NCBI RefSeq assembly: GCF_020616335.1
Contig: NZ_CP085051.1
Coordinates: forward strand, 2,170,001-2,234,000
Source: Corynebacterium uberis
GTDB taxonomy: Bacteria; Actinomycetota; Actinomycetes; Mycobacteriales; Mycobacteriaceae
DNA: 64,000 bases
Reading direction: 5' to 3'
The translations under genes and the position numbers were made by a program. This document shows, piece after piece, positions 39,022-48,231 of the stretch (position 1 is its first letter; the number at the start of each line of letters is the position of its first letter). The notes below the pieces were generated by a model, which was not told the origin of the DNA, searched no databases, and was given only the letters and a program-made list of their open reading frames with translations.

Positions 39022-39517
39022 CCCCCCTCCCGTATGTAGCTAACCCACCATACGTATAATGGATCACACTTCTGTTTCGGTTCTGCCAGTCACGCCGAGC
39101 CTGGTCTGACATAGACACTCGACAGGATGTCAGCGAGATTGAAGGTGGTGACGTCCTTCTATGGGGGAGGCGTCACTGAACCCTTTTGGCTTTCACACGG
39201 TTCGGCTACGCGTACGCGAAGTGACGACCTGATGGAAATTGTGCTCAATAGACTTCTTGATTGAGGGCGAGAGCTCCCGTTCGGGTGGACATGCTTCTAG
39301 GGGAAGTTGTGGATCAGGCAATGACTTGTAGTTGATCTTCGTACTACCGGTGGCTTCCCAGCCTCCAAGGTTTGCGGGTGTTCAAAACGGAAGCCCCTCA
39401 ATGCTTGCCTCGAATCGGCCGAGCAGGACTCTTCACTAAGCCCTAATACCGGCTGAACACCACATGAGCCACCTTCCTTGAGCCTCCCCTGCCACGAACT
39501 GAATACTTGCTGCTACT
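39022..39517. other. Possible insertion-sequence debris next to tilS
   Basis: This 500-base stretch has no intact gene. On the minus strand, short open frames end in stops every 50-60 codons. A hairpin-like pair, GGTGACGTCC and GGAGGCGTCAC, lies around 39147-39175. Composition differs from tilS. It could be the decayed end of a mobile element at the right junction of the accessory segment, but I recognise no transposase motif. Confidence 0.3.
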
Positions 39518-40444
39518 TCACTGCTCCGTACTCGCCCTTTCCACCACCAACCCCCCATCCCTGCGCACGCGCACGCCACCGCTCACGTCCACCGGGCCTT
39601 GCCCATGCCAGGTCATCACCAGGGCGTCGACGGCAGCCACATGATTCTGGGTCACCCGCCCCCCGGCGTCGCGGATCAGGCGTGCTAGTGCCCGGGAGCG
39701 CACCGCCGGGGGCAGCGCGGCCAGCGCCGCAACGTCAGTGGGGTCCACGCTCGCGGCCCACTGTTCTACTGCGGCGGCGTCGGCGGCGGCGCGGGTGGCA
39801 GCACCGGCGAGTGGAGGTGCGGGGTCGGCGTGCAGGGCGTCGGCAAGCGTGGGCAGTAGGTGGCGCACGGCGACGCGCCGGTAGGCAACATCACAGTTTT
39901 GCGGGTCGTGCCAGGGCTGTATTCCCAGCTCGGCGCATGCCCCGTGGGTGTCGGCGCGGCGCACGGCCAGCAGAGGGCGGTGGAAGCAGTCGCGCACGGG
40001 GAGCATGCCGCCGGGGGTGGCGCGCAGGGCGGCAAGCAGGAAGGTTTCGGCTTGGTCGTCTAGCGTGTGGCCCAGCAGTACCGGCGCACCGCAGGCCGCG
40101 GCCTGCAACGCCTCCAGGCGTGCCCGGCGCGCAGCCGCCTCCATCCCGCCTTCCCCAGCGACGGTCACGGGCAGCACCCGGGTGTTAGCTCCCCACGCCC
40201 GCGCCTGCTCGGCGGCACGCGCCGCCACCGCACCAGAGCCCTCCTGAAGTTGGTGGTCGACGATCAGCGCCGTGGCGGCCAGGCCTTCGGCAAGCACCCC
40301 GGCGAGCAGCGCCAGCGAGTCCGGACCGCCAGAAAGCCCCACGCACACCTCGGCGACCCCGGCCAAGTGCGCGCGGACGTGGCGGCGCACCCCCAGGCGG
40401 ACCTGGAGGAAATGCGGCGGATCGTGGGGCAGGTTAAGCATCAT
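39518..40444 (-). CDS. tilS: tRNA(Ile)-lysidine synthase
   Basis: TilS adds lysine to C34 of tRNA-Ile(CAU) so that it reads AUA. The 308-residue protein has the N-type ATP pyrophosphatase loop SGGPDS (about 37-42), LGHTLDDQAETFL and RPLL. Its start overlaps the dacB stop by 11 bases. The protein is short, as in actinobacteria, lacking the C-terminal domains of E. coli TilS. In relatives hpt follows directly; here the accessory segment does. Confidence 0.95.
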   Translation of the reverse strand: MMLNLPHDPPHFLQVRLGVRRHVRAHLAGVAEVCVGLSGGPDSLALLAGVLAEGLAATALIVDHQLQEGSGAVAARAAEQARAWGANTRVLPVTVAGEGGMEAAARRARLEALQAAACGAPVLLGHTLDDQAETFLLAALRATPGGMLPVRDCFHRPLLAVRRADTHGACAELGIQPWHDPQNCDVAYRRVAVRHLLPTLADALHADPAPPLAGAATRAAADAAAVEQWAASVDPTDVAALAALPPAVRSRALARLIRDAGGRVTQNHVAAVDALVMTWHGQGPVDVSGGVRVRRDGGLVVERASTEQ

Positions 40445-41723
40445 GCAGCGCGGAGGCCAGGGCGTCGAGCGCCCCGCGGGCGGCGGTGATCTGCGAGCCG
40501 TTAGAGATCATGCCAAAGCTATACAGCCGCCCAGAGCGGCTGACCACCGTGCCAGCCAGCGCAGACGTGTTGTCCAGCGTGCCCGTCTTGGCACGCACCC
40601 ACCCGCGCCCATCCAGCTGCCCGTAGCGCTGCTCCAGCGTCCCGGAACCGCCCGCCACCGGCAGGGTGGGCAGCAGGGCGCGCAGCTGCGTATCCGTCGC
40701 CGCGGAGCGCACCAGCGCCTCCAGCAGCGCCGGCGGGATCCGGTTATCCACCGACAGCCCCGAATTGTCCTGGAGGGTCACGCCTTCAAGGTCAAAGCCC
40801 GCCTGCGCCAGCACCTCCAGCGTGGACTGCGTGGCCCCAGCAGCGTCCGCGGTCACGCCCCGGTGCACCGCCACCTCCCGCCCAATGGCCTCCGCCATGA
40901 CGTTATCCGAATGCACCATCATCGCCGCGATGCGCTCACTCAAGCTTGGCGACGCCACCTTGGCCACCACCGCAGCCCCCTGCGGCGCAGTCGCCTGCCC
41001 CACCGTGGTCACCCCCAGCTGCTCCGCCAGCGCCGCCGCCACATCGTGGGCGGGAGTATGCGAGCGCGGCACGTCACCGTCTACCTCCCCGCCCAGGCGC
41101 GCGCCGTTAATCATCGCCGGCTCCAGCGGGGCCACAAACCCGGCATCCACATCCGCCGGATTCCAGCCCTGCAAAATCGTCTCCCCCGACCACACTGACG
41201 TATCAATGAACACGCCCGTGACCTCCGGGTGAGCGGACTTGATCTGCTCGGCCAGCTCCCCGATGGCCTCCTTGGTCATCCACACATCGCCCGCGGCCTT
41301 AATCACCACCGTGCCCGGCAGCTCTCCCTCCACCACCTGGGTGACAATGCGATCTTGGGCGCCCAACTCCACCAGCGCCGCAGAAGCGGTGAGCACCTTG
41401 GTGGAGGAGGCGGGGCGCAACGGGGTGGTGGAGGCGGCGTCGAGAAGCACCTGCCCAGAACCCACCTCCGTGACCTTCGCCCCAAACGTGGCCAACGCAG
41501 GATCCGCGGCCAACTGCTCCAGGCGCGCACGCAACGCCGCCACATCCACCTCACCGGTCGGCTGCGCCGGCTCCAACAACGGCTGCGGAGCCACCACCTG
41601 CACCGCCGGGCCGTGCTCCAACGCGGCATAACGCTGCTGACACGCCACACCCACGCCTGCCACACCGGCAACCACCACCGCGGTCGCACTCGCCGCCGCT
41701 ATCCACCACGCCTTCTTAGTCAT
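40434..41723 (-). CDS. dacB: D-alanyl-D-alanine carboxypeptidase/endopeptidase (PBP4 type)
   Basis: DacB trims peptidoglycan peptides outside the membrane. The 429-residue protein has a signal anchor (about 5-28) and the penicillin-binding triad SSTK (in PASSTKVLTA, near residue 108), SDN (HSDNVMAEAIG) and KTG (RAKTGTLDNTS). It belongs to peptidase family S13. I chose ATG 41723, giving MTKKAWW followed by the hydrophobic core. It overlaps tilS, an order conserved in actinobacteria. Confidence 0.93.
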   Translation of the reverse strand: MTKKAWWIAAASATAVVVAGVAGVGVACQQRYAALEHGPAVQVVAPQPLLEPAQPTGEVDVAALRARLEQLAADPALATFGAKVTEVGSGQVLLDAASTTPLRPASSTKVLTASAALVELGAQDRIVTQVVEGELPGTVVIKAAGDVWMTKEAIGELAEQIKSAHPEVTGVFIDTSVWSGETILQGWNPADVDAGFVAPLEPAMINGARLGGEVDGDVPRSHTPAHDVAAALAEQLGVTTVGQATAPQGAAVVAKVASPSLSERIAAMMVHSDNVMAEAIGREVAVHRGVTADAAGATQSTLEVLAQAGFDLEGVTLQDNSGLSVDNRIPPALLEALVRSAATDTQLRALLPTLPVAGGSGTLEQRYGQLDGRGWVRAKTGTLDNTSALAGTVVSRSGRLYSFGMISNGSQITAARGALDALASALHDA

Positions 41724-41874
41724 CGCCTCACCACAGTAGCCGCCCAACCCCGCCCGCGGCAGACACGCCACAACCAAACCCGCACACGCCCCGGGCTAGG
41801 ATGGAAGCCGGTTCCGTACGGCGTAGGCACCCGCGCCCACGCCACCAACAATCAACATGAAGGAGCGCCCACCG

Positions 41875-42351
41875 ATGAGCGTTGAAGTGACCGTGGAGAT
41901 CCCCAAGGGCTCACGCAACAAGTATGAGATCGACCATGAGACCGGCAAGGTCCACCTGGACCGCTACCTGTTTACCCCCATGGCCTACCCCGCGGACTAC
42001 GGCTACATCGACGGCACCCTCGGCGAAGACGGCGACCCGCTCGACGCCCTGGTCATCCTGCCCGAGCCCGTCTTCCCCGGCGTCATCGTGGAAGCCCGCC
42101 CCGTCGGCGTGTTCAAGATGACCGACGAGGCCGGCGGCGACGACAAGCTGCTGTGCGTCCTCGACGACGTGCGCTACGAGCAGTTCCAGGACATCGAGGA
42201 CATCTCCAGCTTTGTCAAGGACGAAATCGAGCACTTCTTTGTCCACTACAAGGACCTGGAGCCCGGCAAGGAAGTCCACGGCTCCGGCTGGGGCAACAAG
42301 GCCGAGGCAGAAAAGATCCTCGCCGAGGCCATCGAGCGCGCCGGCAAGTAG
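41875..42351 (+). CDS. ppa: Inorganic pyrophosphatase
   Basis: Ppa hydrolyses pyrophosphate and so drives biosynthesis forward. The 158-residue family I enzyme has DGDPLDALV (about 52-60), with the metal-binding aspartates, and the YPADYGYI motif. AAGGAGCG lies 8 bases before ATG 41875. It is divergent from dacB, which is a conserved arrangement. Confidence 0.97.
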   Translation: MSVEVTVEIPKGSRNKYEIDHETGKVHLDRYLFTPMAYPADYGYIDGTLGEDGDPLDALVILPEPVFPGVIVEARPVGVFKMTDEAGGDDKLLCVLDDVRYEQFQDIEDISSFVKDEIEHFFVHYKDLEPGKEVHGSGWGNKAEAEKILAEAIERAGK

Positions 42352-42367
42352 GCCGCGGGCTTCAGCT

Positions 42368-42411
42368 GGGGGCTCGGGGGCTCAAAGATAAGCGGCGCGG
42401 GGGCTCGGGGG
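42368..42411 (+). repeat. GGGGGCTC repeats between ppa and the spermidine-synthase-like gene
   Basis: Two pairs of GGGGG separated by CTC (42368-42380 and 42399-42411) are placed directly between convergent genes. Four G5 runs could form a G-quadruplex or, on the other strand, C-rich RNA. A like tract follows the M20 gene at 57.66 kb. Confidence 0.5.
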
Positions 42412-43938
42412 CTATTCGCCTGCCTGGCGGTAGCCGCGGCGCAGGTCATCGACAATGCGCGGATGATCCAGCGTCGACGGCGCCAGCTCGCGCGGCTGAT
42501 TATCTGCCCCAAAAACCTGCGCGGCGGCCAGCACCTCCGGGGTGAGATAGCGCAGCTGCGGTGCGCCGTCGGGCAGGGCCAGCCGCGTGCCGGCCGGCCC
42601 GCACAGCTGGAAACCCCAGTCCCCAAACGTGGGCACATGCACGTGGTAGGGAATCGTCGCCGCGCAGCCCGCATCCCGCAGCGTGGCGCCAATGCGCCAA
42701 AACACATCCGGGGTGGTGTAGGCCGACGTCGCCTGGACCACCATGCGCCCCTGCGGGCGCAACACCTGGCGGGCCAGGGCATAAAACTCCGTGGAATACA
42801 GCCGCGCCATTGTTTCATTGTCCGGGTCAGACAGGTCCACGATCACGGCATCGAAACGCCCCGGGCCGCGCTGGGCGCGCAGCCACGTAAACGCATCATC
42901 GGTGATCACGTCGACTCCCGGATCCTCCAACGACCCGCCGTTGTCCTCCCGCAACACCGTATTAGCCACCCGCACCATCTCCGGGTCCAGCTCCACCTGG
43001 GTCACGCGCGCACCCATGCGCAGCAGCTCGCGGGCGGCCAGGCCGTCCCCGCCGCCGATGACCAACACGTCCTGCCCGCGGCCCCGCAACGCCGGGTAGA
43101 CCAAAGACTCCGTATAGCGCGCCTCATCCCGGGTGGAATACTGCAAACCCCCGTTGAGGAACAGGCGCCTGTCCTTACCCCGCTGCGTGACCACAATGTC
43201 CTGGTAGGCCGACTGGTGGGCATAGACCACCGGGTCCGCATACAGCTGCTGGCGCGCCGTGGTCACAATGCCCTCGCTGCGCACCAGCAGCGTGACCAGC
43301 ACCGCCAGCGACACCCCCAGGGCCACCATCGCGGCGCAGAAGTGGCGAAACGGCATCCACGTGCGCAGCAACACCACCGCCACAAACGCCGCCGCCACCA
43401 CGTTGACCACCCCGGCGGCCATCGTCCCGCGCATGAGCCCCAGCCACGGCAGCAAAACAAACGGCCAGGCCAACCCGCCCAGCAAAGCACCGCAGTAGTC
43501 CGCAAAGTTCAGCGTGGACACCAGCCGGCCCACCGTGGGGGCATCCGCCTGCCGACCACGCTGCACCAGCACCATGAGCAGCGGCAACTCCGCGCCCACC
43601 AACACGCCGATCAGCCCCGTGGCCACCACCAGCACCGCGGTGGACTGGCCCACCAACGCGAAGAACACGTATAACACCACGGCGCTGACCCCGCCGATCA
43701 GCCCCAGGGCCGTTTCCACCGCCAGGAAAGCCTGGGCGGGCCAGTGCACCAGCGGGGCCGCGGCCAGCGCGCCGGCGCCCAGGGCCGCCACATAGCCGGC
43801 CACAATCAGCGAGGTCTGCACCACCCCGCCCCCGTTGAGCGAGGTAGACAAGCTGAGCAAGGCCAGCTCATACACCAGCCCGGAGGCGGCACAAATGGCC
43901 ACCGAGACCAACAGCAGCCAGCGCCGGGATGCGATCAT
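42412..43938 (-). CDS. Membrane-bound spermidine synthase-like protein
   Basis: The 508-residue protein has about seven membrane segments in its first 210 residues and a C-terminal aminopropyltransferase-like Rossmann domain with VLVIGGGDGLAARELL, VELDPEMVRVAN and DAVIVDLSDPDN. Soluble spermidine synthases lack the membrane part. ATG 43938 is chosen because it forms an ATGA overlap with the DUF350 stop. As the last gene of a five-gene membrane operon with DUF4178, DUF2617, DUF4247 and DUF350, it may use a polyamine-type substrate for envelope modification; this is not proven. Confidence 0.85.
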   Translation of the reverse strand: MIASRRWLLLVSVAICAASGLVYELALLSLSTSLNGGGVVQTSLIVAGYVAALGAGALAAAPLVHWPAQAFLAVETALGLIGGVSAVVLYVFFALVGQSTAVLVVATGLIGVLVGAELPLLMVLVQRGRQADAPTVGRLVSTLNFADYCGALLGGLAWPFVLLPWLGLMRGTMAAGVVNVVAAAFVAVVLLRTWMPFRHFCAAMVALGVSLAVLVTLLVRSEGIVTTARQQLYADPVVYAHQSAYQDIVVTQRGKDRRLFLNGGLQYSTRDEARYTESLVYPALRGRGQDVLVIGGGDGLAARELLRMGARVTQVELDPEMVRVANTVLREDNGGSLEDPGVDVITDDAFTWLRAQRGPGRFDAVIVDLSDPDNETMARLYSTEFYALARQVLRPQGRMVVQATSAYTTPDVFWRIGATLRDAGCAATIPYHVHVPTFGDWGFQLCGPAGTRLALPDGAPQLRYLTPEVLAAAQVFGADNQPRELAPSTLDHPRIVDDLRRGYRQAGE

Positions 43939-44372
43939 GACATGCACGCGGCGTTAACGCAGGCCACCACCACCAGGCACACCCCAGCTACCACGACGCC
44001 CGCGCGCAACTGCGGGTCACGCACCACGTCACGCACCCGGCCCGGAATAAGCACCTCAATGACCACCAGCGCTACCGCTTGGATAACCAGCCCCACCACG
44101 GCATACACCGCCGTGTACACCAGGCCAGCAGCCACAGCCTCCGGGGAATGAACAATCGCGCTGACCACGATGATGCCCAAACTGATCTGCCCCGCCGCGG
44201 CAAGCACCGCCGCGTTGGGCAGGTGGTGGATAAACACCAACTGGTGCAGGTTGCCCGGGGTGAGCGCATCAAGCACGCAAAACCCCACGACGAGCACCAC
44301 CGCGGCCACCGCGAAGTAGGCCACCGTGCCGCCCACGCCGCTGACTAAGTCCTGCACAAACTGCGTATCCAT
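43935..44372 (-). CDS. DUF350 membrane protein
   Basis: The 145-residue protein has four predicted membrane segments, with paired hydrophobic halves as in the DUF350 (YjfL) family. E. coli yjfL lies in a cluster with a glutathionylspermidine-synthase-like gene, which parallels the spermidine-synthase-like neighbour here. It is coupled by ATGA to that gene. Confidence 0.85.
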   Translation of the reverse strand: MDTQFVQDLVSGVGGTVAYFAVAAVVLVVGFCVLDALTPGNLHQLVFIHHLPNAAVLAAAGQISLGIIVVSAIVHSPEAVAAGLVYTAVYAVVGLVIQAVALVVIEVLIPGRVRDVVRDPQLRAGVVVAGVCLVVVACVNAACMS

Positions 44373-44424
44373 GTTTTTCCTCCGCTACCTGTGCGGTGCG
44401 CCGCGCACCGCGGGAATCTGCCGC

Positions 44425-44838
44425 CTACTTCACCCCACCCCGGGAGCCGGACGATCCGCCAGACGACCCGCTGGGCGAGGACGGACTAAACCCGGGCCCC
44501 AAGAAGATCAGGCCTCCGTTGTGGACGCGCCCCAGGTCCTCCTTGGTCACCTGGCAGGTCCCGCCCGCGGCGTGGACGCGGATGATAAAGCGGGAGTAGC
44601 GCAGGTAGATGTCCCCGGTGGCGTCGTCAGTCGCCCGCGCCTGCGGGGTGCCCAGGCGCTGCTCAACGTCGTCCGCGCTAGCCTCCGCCGACTCCGGGTG
44701 GGTGCACTGCCCCGTCACCTGGTCAGCGGAGCGTTCCTGCTGCCGATCCCCAGAACCGGAGCCGCAGCCGATCATCAAAAACAGCACCGCGAGCAGCGCC
44801 AACAGCAGTGCCAGGACGTAGTTTCCACGAGAGCTCAT
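44425..44838 (-). CDS. DUF4247 putative lipoprotein
   Basis: The 137-residue protein has a hydrophobic N-terminal signal ending at LMIGC (about residues 21-25), a plausible though imperfect lipobox. A small domain follows with YLRYSRFIIRVHAAGGTCQV, matching DUF4247. The end is Gly/Ser rich. ATG 44838 overlaps the DUF2617 stop as ATGA. Confidence 0.8.
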   Translation of the reverse strand: MSSRGNYVLALLLALLAVLFLMIGCGSGSGDRQQERSADQVTGQCTHPESAEASADDVEQRLGTPQARATDDATGDIYLRYSRFIIRVHAAGGTCQVTKEDLGRVHNGGLIFLGPGFSPSSPSGSSGGSSGSRGGVK

Positions 44839-45362
44839 AGTGACACCTTGCTTTCCGTGCGCACGATGGTGGCCTCCCCCGGGTAGAGGTGCACGCTGCG
44901 CCAACTCCAACCATCCGCAGTCGCCGCCCCGCACAGCGCGGTCAGGTGAAACGGGCCCGCCCCAGGGAAGCGGCCAACCAGCCAGCCGCCGCGCTCGAGG
45001 TCTGCCACCAGCGCGCCGGCCTGGGCCACAAAATCACCGGCCACGTCCACGCGGCTGCGCAAGCAGTAGCCCGCGCACTCGTAGCGGGGCGGCAGGGCAA
45101 CGTCGCAGGTGGGCGCGGGGGTGGGGACGGGGGCGTCGCTAAGCGAGCGGCACGAGATCTCCTCCCGCCACACCAACTTATGCGCACCGTCGCGCACCGA
45201 AACCACATGGGACGCGCCAATGATCCCCAACTCCAGTGACCCGGCACCCGCGCGCACCACATCGCGCGCCAACAGCGGCGCCTCCGGGCCATTGAGCCGC
45301 AGCAACAAATCCCCGGCGCGCGTGTCCGCGGGTGCCACGGACAACTCCAGCACCCGGCTCAC
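44835..45362 (-). CDS. DUF2617 protein
   Basis: The 175-residue protein is cytoplasmic by composition and matches DUF2617. It has SRVLELSVAPADTRAGDLLL at the start and GWSWRSVHLYPGEATIVRT at the end. The start is a GTG overlapping the DUF4178 stop as GTGA; a longer upstream frame is only a shadow. Its function is unknown, but the gene stays with DUF4178/DUF4247/DUF350 in actinobacteria. Confidence 0.82.
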   Translation of the reverse strand: MSRVLELSVAPADTRAGDLLLRLNGPEAPLLARDVVRAGAGSLELGIIGASHVVSVRDGAHKLVWREEISCRSLSDAPVPTPAPTCDVALPPRYECAGYCLRSRVDVAGDFVAQAGALVADLERGGWLVGRFPGAGPFHLTALCGAATADGWSWRSVHLYPGEATIVRTESKVSL

Positions 45363-45964
45363 TGCTCTGGGGCCGGGTAGACAATGACCTCCCCGGAGCG
45401 CAGCTCGCGGCCCACCGAAACCTCCCAGGGACCAGACCCAAAGCGCTCCAAGCCCAGCAGCTTGCCGTCCGGACCCTGGTAATCCCAGTACTCCAGCGAG
45501 CCGGACTCCGGCAGACCCGTGGTGCCCTCCGTGGTGAAATCCGCCACGCCCGACTCCTTCTTCCGGTAGGTCACCCCATCGACGGTCACCTGCGGCGCGG
45601 GCGTGAGCTGAAGATCCGTGCGCGTCGTCCACCAGGACAAGTCCAACTGGCCTTCACTCACATCCACCGACAACCACTCCGAGCCACTGCCCCCATCAAG
45701 CATGTGCTCATGCCACACGTAATAGCCCTGCCGGACCTCCACGCTGCCGCGCACCACATAGTCCGTGGCACCATACGTCACGATTGCCCCCGGCCCCAGC
45801 ATGTCCGGACCAAACTTCCGATCCGGCGTCGCCTGCGCCAGCGGATCCTGCCGCACACCGCGGCGCTGCTGCTGCTCCTTGCGCGACGCCTGCGCGCCCC
45901 GCATAAGGAAGTACACCGCCGCCGCCCCCGCCACGAGTGCCAGAATGATCCACCAGTAATTCAT
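45359..45964 (-). CDS. DUF4178 membrane-anchored protein
   Basis: The 201-residue protein has one N-terminal membrane anchor (about 4-22), then one DUF4178 beta-rich domain with YVVRGSVEVRQGYYVWHEHML and WSVDVSEGQLDLSWW-like features. It is first in the operon leading to the spermidine-synthase-like gene. Confidence 0.85.
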   Translation of the reverse strand: MNYWWIILALVAGAAAVYFLMRGAQASRKEQQQRRGVRQDPLAQATPDRKFGPDMLGPGAIVTYGATDYVVRGSVEVRQGYYVWHEHMLDGGSGSEWLSVDVSEGQLDLSWWTTRTDLQLTPAPQVTVDGVTYRKKESGVADFTTEGTTGLPESGSLEYWDYQGPDGKLLGLERFGSGPWEVSVGRELRSGEVIVYPAPEQ

Positions 45965-46258
45965 TGCACCTCACCTTGTCCGGTCGCACCGGCCGTTGGA
46001 CTGTTCCCCACATTCTGGCACACCCCAACCACCGACGCAGCGCCGCACGATCCTGCTTATCTTGCGTCCCCTCGCCGCCGCTTGTGCCGCAGCTCAGCGA
46101 TTGCGGCCCATAAAGCTAGCAGAACATTCATGTGTAGTACAGAGCCGTCAATCGAGCATTTTGTTGCCTATGACTGAAAGTGATATTCAAAGCTGGCCAG
46201 ACTCCTGATCACTCCCTTAAGAATTACATTTTCCTGTTCTGGATAAAATGGTGACACA

Positions 46259-47203
46259 CTATCCCTCATCGATCCACATTAAATTGCGATGATCCCATGT
46301 ACGGTTCCGCCGAGCAGTTTCGACACACAGGAGGGGGTTGAGCAAAAGACCTGCGACACGAAGCGCTTCTTCTATATTATCCAAACCCGACTCAACATTA
46401 CCGAATCCTCTAACAATTTCCGGATACTTCAATAACCATTCATCATCCGGGACCACAAGCGTGCTTGGCAAAGAGAATCGTCGAACAACCTGTTGCTCAT
46501 CCAATGCTCTCTTAAGATCAGCATACTTCACAGAAAGTGACCTAGCCATGAGAGCGAGGTCATAGAGATCACGGTAACGTGTGGAAGGCTTACCGGGGGG
46601 ATTTGATCCATATCGTTCATACATTGCGCAGACTTTATCCGCCATCTGGTTTGCAACCGGATACACATAAACAAAAAACTCTTGAGGCAAAAACTCCGTG
46701 ACCACCTCAAAGGTAGCACTGACCGTTAAAGGCTCTACTACATCAGCAGCTTTTATATCACCGCTGACGTCGACCGTAAAATGGACTAGTTCGTTGTGCT
46801 CCACTCCATATCTCACCGAAACACTTATTCGCTCACTTTCAACTGCCCCACCCGATCTCGTAGACTTTGGATGTGACAATCGAAATTCGTACGGCCCAGT
46901 CCTCTTTCCATTCATTGTGTCTACAAGGATCTCGGCAGATTCCCAAGATGAAGTTGTGTTTTCTTGACGGTACAAATCTAAATCCTTAGTTTGCCGCGCT
47001 CCAGGAATCCTACAATAAATTCCCGAACCACCCTTCAACACCCAACCAGATTGGCTCTCCATTACGAGATTGAGAAAGGTTTCTCTAAAAAATTGGTTGT
47101 AAGCGTCCGTAACGCTCTTTCCTTTGCTCTTGGCTTCTTCCTTCAACGCAGAAGAAATTTTCCCGTGGGTTCTTCTAGCCTTTGGCTTTTGTGCCATCAC
47201 CAT
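46259..47203 (-). CDS. abiEii: AbiEii nucleotidyltransferase-like toxin
   Basis: AbiEii is the toxin of the AbiE type IV toxin-antitoxin and phage-abortive system, a nucleotidyltransferase that modifies tRNA ends. The protein (about 314 residues) has VLKGGSGIYCRIPGARQTKD followed by LDLYR, covering the GG and DxD nucleotidyltransferase motifs, and YRDLYDLALMA. Its start lies inside the antitoxin gene. ATG 47203 and ATG 47197 are both possible; GGGAG is 4 or 10 bases upstream. Base composition is more AT-rich than all neighbours, a sign of transfer. Confidence 0.85.
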   Translation of the reverse strand: MVMAQKPKARRTHGKISSALKEEAKSKGKSVTDAYNQFFRETFLNLVMESQSGWVLKGGSGIYCRIPGARQTKDLDLYRQENTTSSWESAEILVDTMNGKRTGPYEFRLSHPKSTRSGGAVESERISVSVRYGVEHNELVHFTVDVSGDIKAADVVEPLTVSATFEVVTEFLPQEFFVYVYPVANQMADKVCAMYERYGSNPPGKPSTRYRDLYDLALMARSLSVKYADLKRALDEQQVVRRFSLPSTLVVPDDEWLLKYPEIVRGFGNVESGLDNIEEALRVAGLLLNPLLCVETARRNRTWDHRNLMWIDEG

Positions 47204-48224
47204 CACGCTCCCTATCCTCATCATAATTTGGGACCATTTGTTCCTGTAGGCCTTGAACGAATGGTTCAAAGATGGCTGGATTAGGCGTAGGTATTTTCAA
47301 CTCTCTAAAACGCTTAGCTAGATCAGGAAGTGGAGGTGTAATATTTTGCATCTCACGTACGGGCGTTCTCAAGTATTCTATGTCAAATTTGGGGCCGAGT
47401 AATCTCTGCATGCTGGAAAACATTGCCACATTTGAATATGTAGCAGCCCCTATTTGTTCCATCCATTTTTGTGCTATTTGTTGCTGTTTTAAAAAATCCT
47501 CCATTCGTTTCTGAATTGGACCTATGGCGTCTTCAATCATGGAGCTGAGCTTGTGCTCGGTTTCATCGACGGGGAACCGTGAAGAAACCAGGAGCTTTAA
47601 TCCACGAACATCTTTGGCTTTTAGTCCAAATTCGACTTCGAGTCCAGTGACCGCTTCTAGCAAAGTTTCCTGGTCTATCAGTTCATTGGCCGCAGCGTCT
47701 GCAACAAGGTTGAGCAGATGGTCCGCCTCGTGCCCATCGCGAGCAAGGTCAGCGATCGTTCGTCCGACCGTCGTCACCGGTAGACGTGCGCGTGGGTGAA
47801 TCACCCAGTCTTCCTCAGCAAAATCAGCCGTATGGAACGTGACCTCTGCTTGCCGGCTTCGACGTCGGGTCTTCGTGGTGAAGTGAATGCCGTCAGACCA
47901 CAGGTCCCCAATACCCCACAACTCTGCCGCGGTGGTATGGGAAACCACCGCTTCGCCAGCGTGTTGTGGGTCGGTCAACCTATCTGCTGCCATGAGATCT
48001 GGTTTCAACGCGAGCCACTGGGCCTTGAGCTCCAATTCGGCGGATTGTGTTGCTCCAGGTGTGACGTACACACCGTGCCGGACCCGTTCCAACACCCCAC
48101 TTCGGGTCAGTCGCGACAGAGTTGGCACATCTACCCCCTGATCCTTCGCCTGCGCAGACGTCACCAGCCCCCATTGCTGTGACGCTAGGTCACCCACAAT
48201 CTCCAAAGCTTCTGCGCTGTCCAT
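47175..48224 (-). CDS. abiEi: AbiEi family antitoxin
   Basis: AbiEi represses its own operon and counters AbiEii. The 349-residue protein begins with a winged-helix domain (QWGLVTSAQAKDQGVDVPTL, about 17-36, then SRLTRSGVLERVRHGVYV). A C-terminal antitoxin domain and a helical Gln-rich extension (about 235-350) follow, longer than in many AbiEi. There is no ribosome binding site; TAATTT lies exactly 7 bases before the ATG, typical of a leaderless transcript. It overlaps the toxin gene by about 29 bases. Confidence 0.85.
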   Translation of the reverse strand: MDSAEALEIVGDLASQQWGLVTSAQAKDQGVDVPTLSRLTRSGVLERVRHGVYVTPGATQSAELELKAQWLALKPDLMAADRLTDPQHAGEAVVSHTTAAELWGIGDLWSDGIHFTTKTRRRSRQAEVTFHTADFAEEDWVIHPRARLPVTTVGRTIADLARDGHEADHLLNLVADAAANELIDQETLLEAVTGLEVEFGLKAKDVRGLKLLVSSRFPVDETEHKLSSMIEDAIGPIQKRMEDFLKQQQIAQKWMEQIGAATYSNVAMFSSMQRLLGPKFDIEYLRTPVREMQNITPPLPDLAKRFRELKIPTPNPAIFEPFVQGLQEQMVPNYDEDRERDGDGTKAKG

Positions 48225-48231
48225 GGCTCAA

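Noticed and set aside
38961..39110. A 49-codon minus-strand frame starting MSDQARRDW across the DnaA boxes
   Set aside because: Too short, and it would translate the repeats and boxes; no supporting signal.
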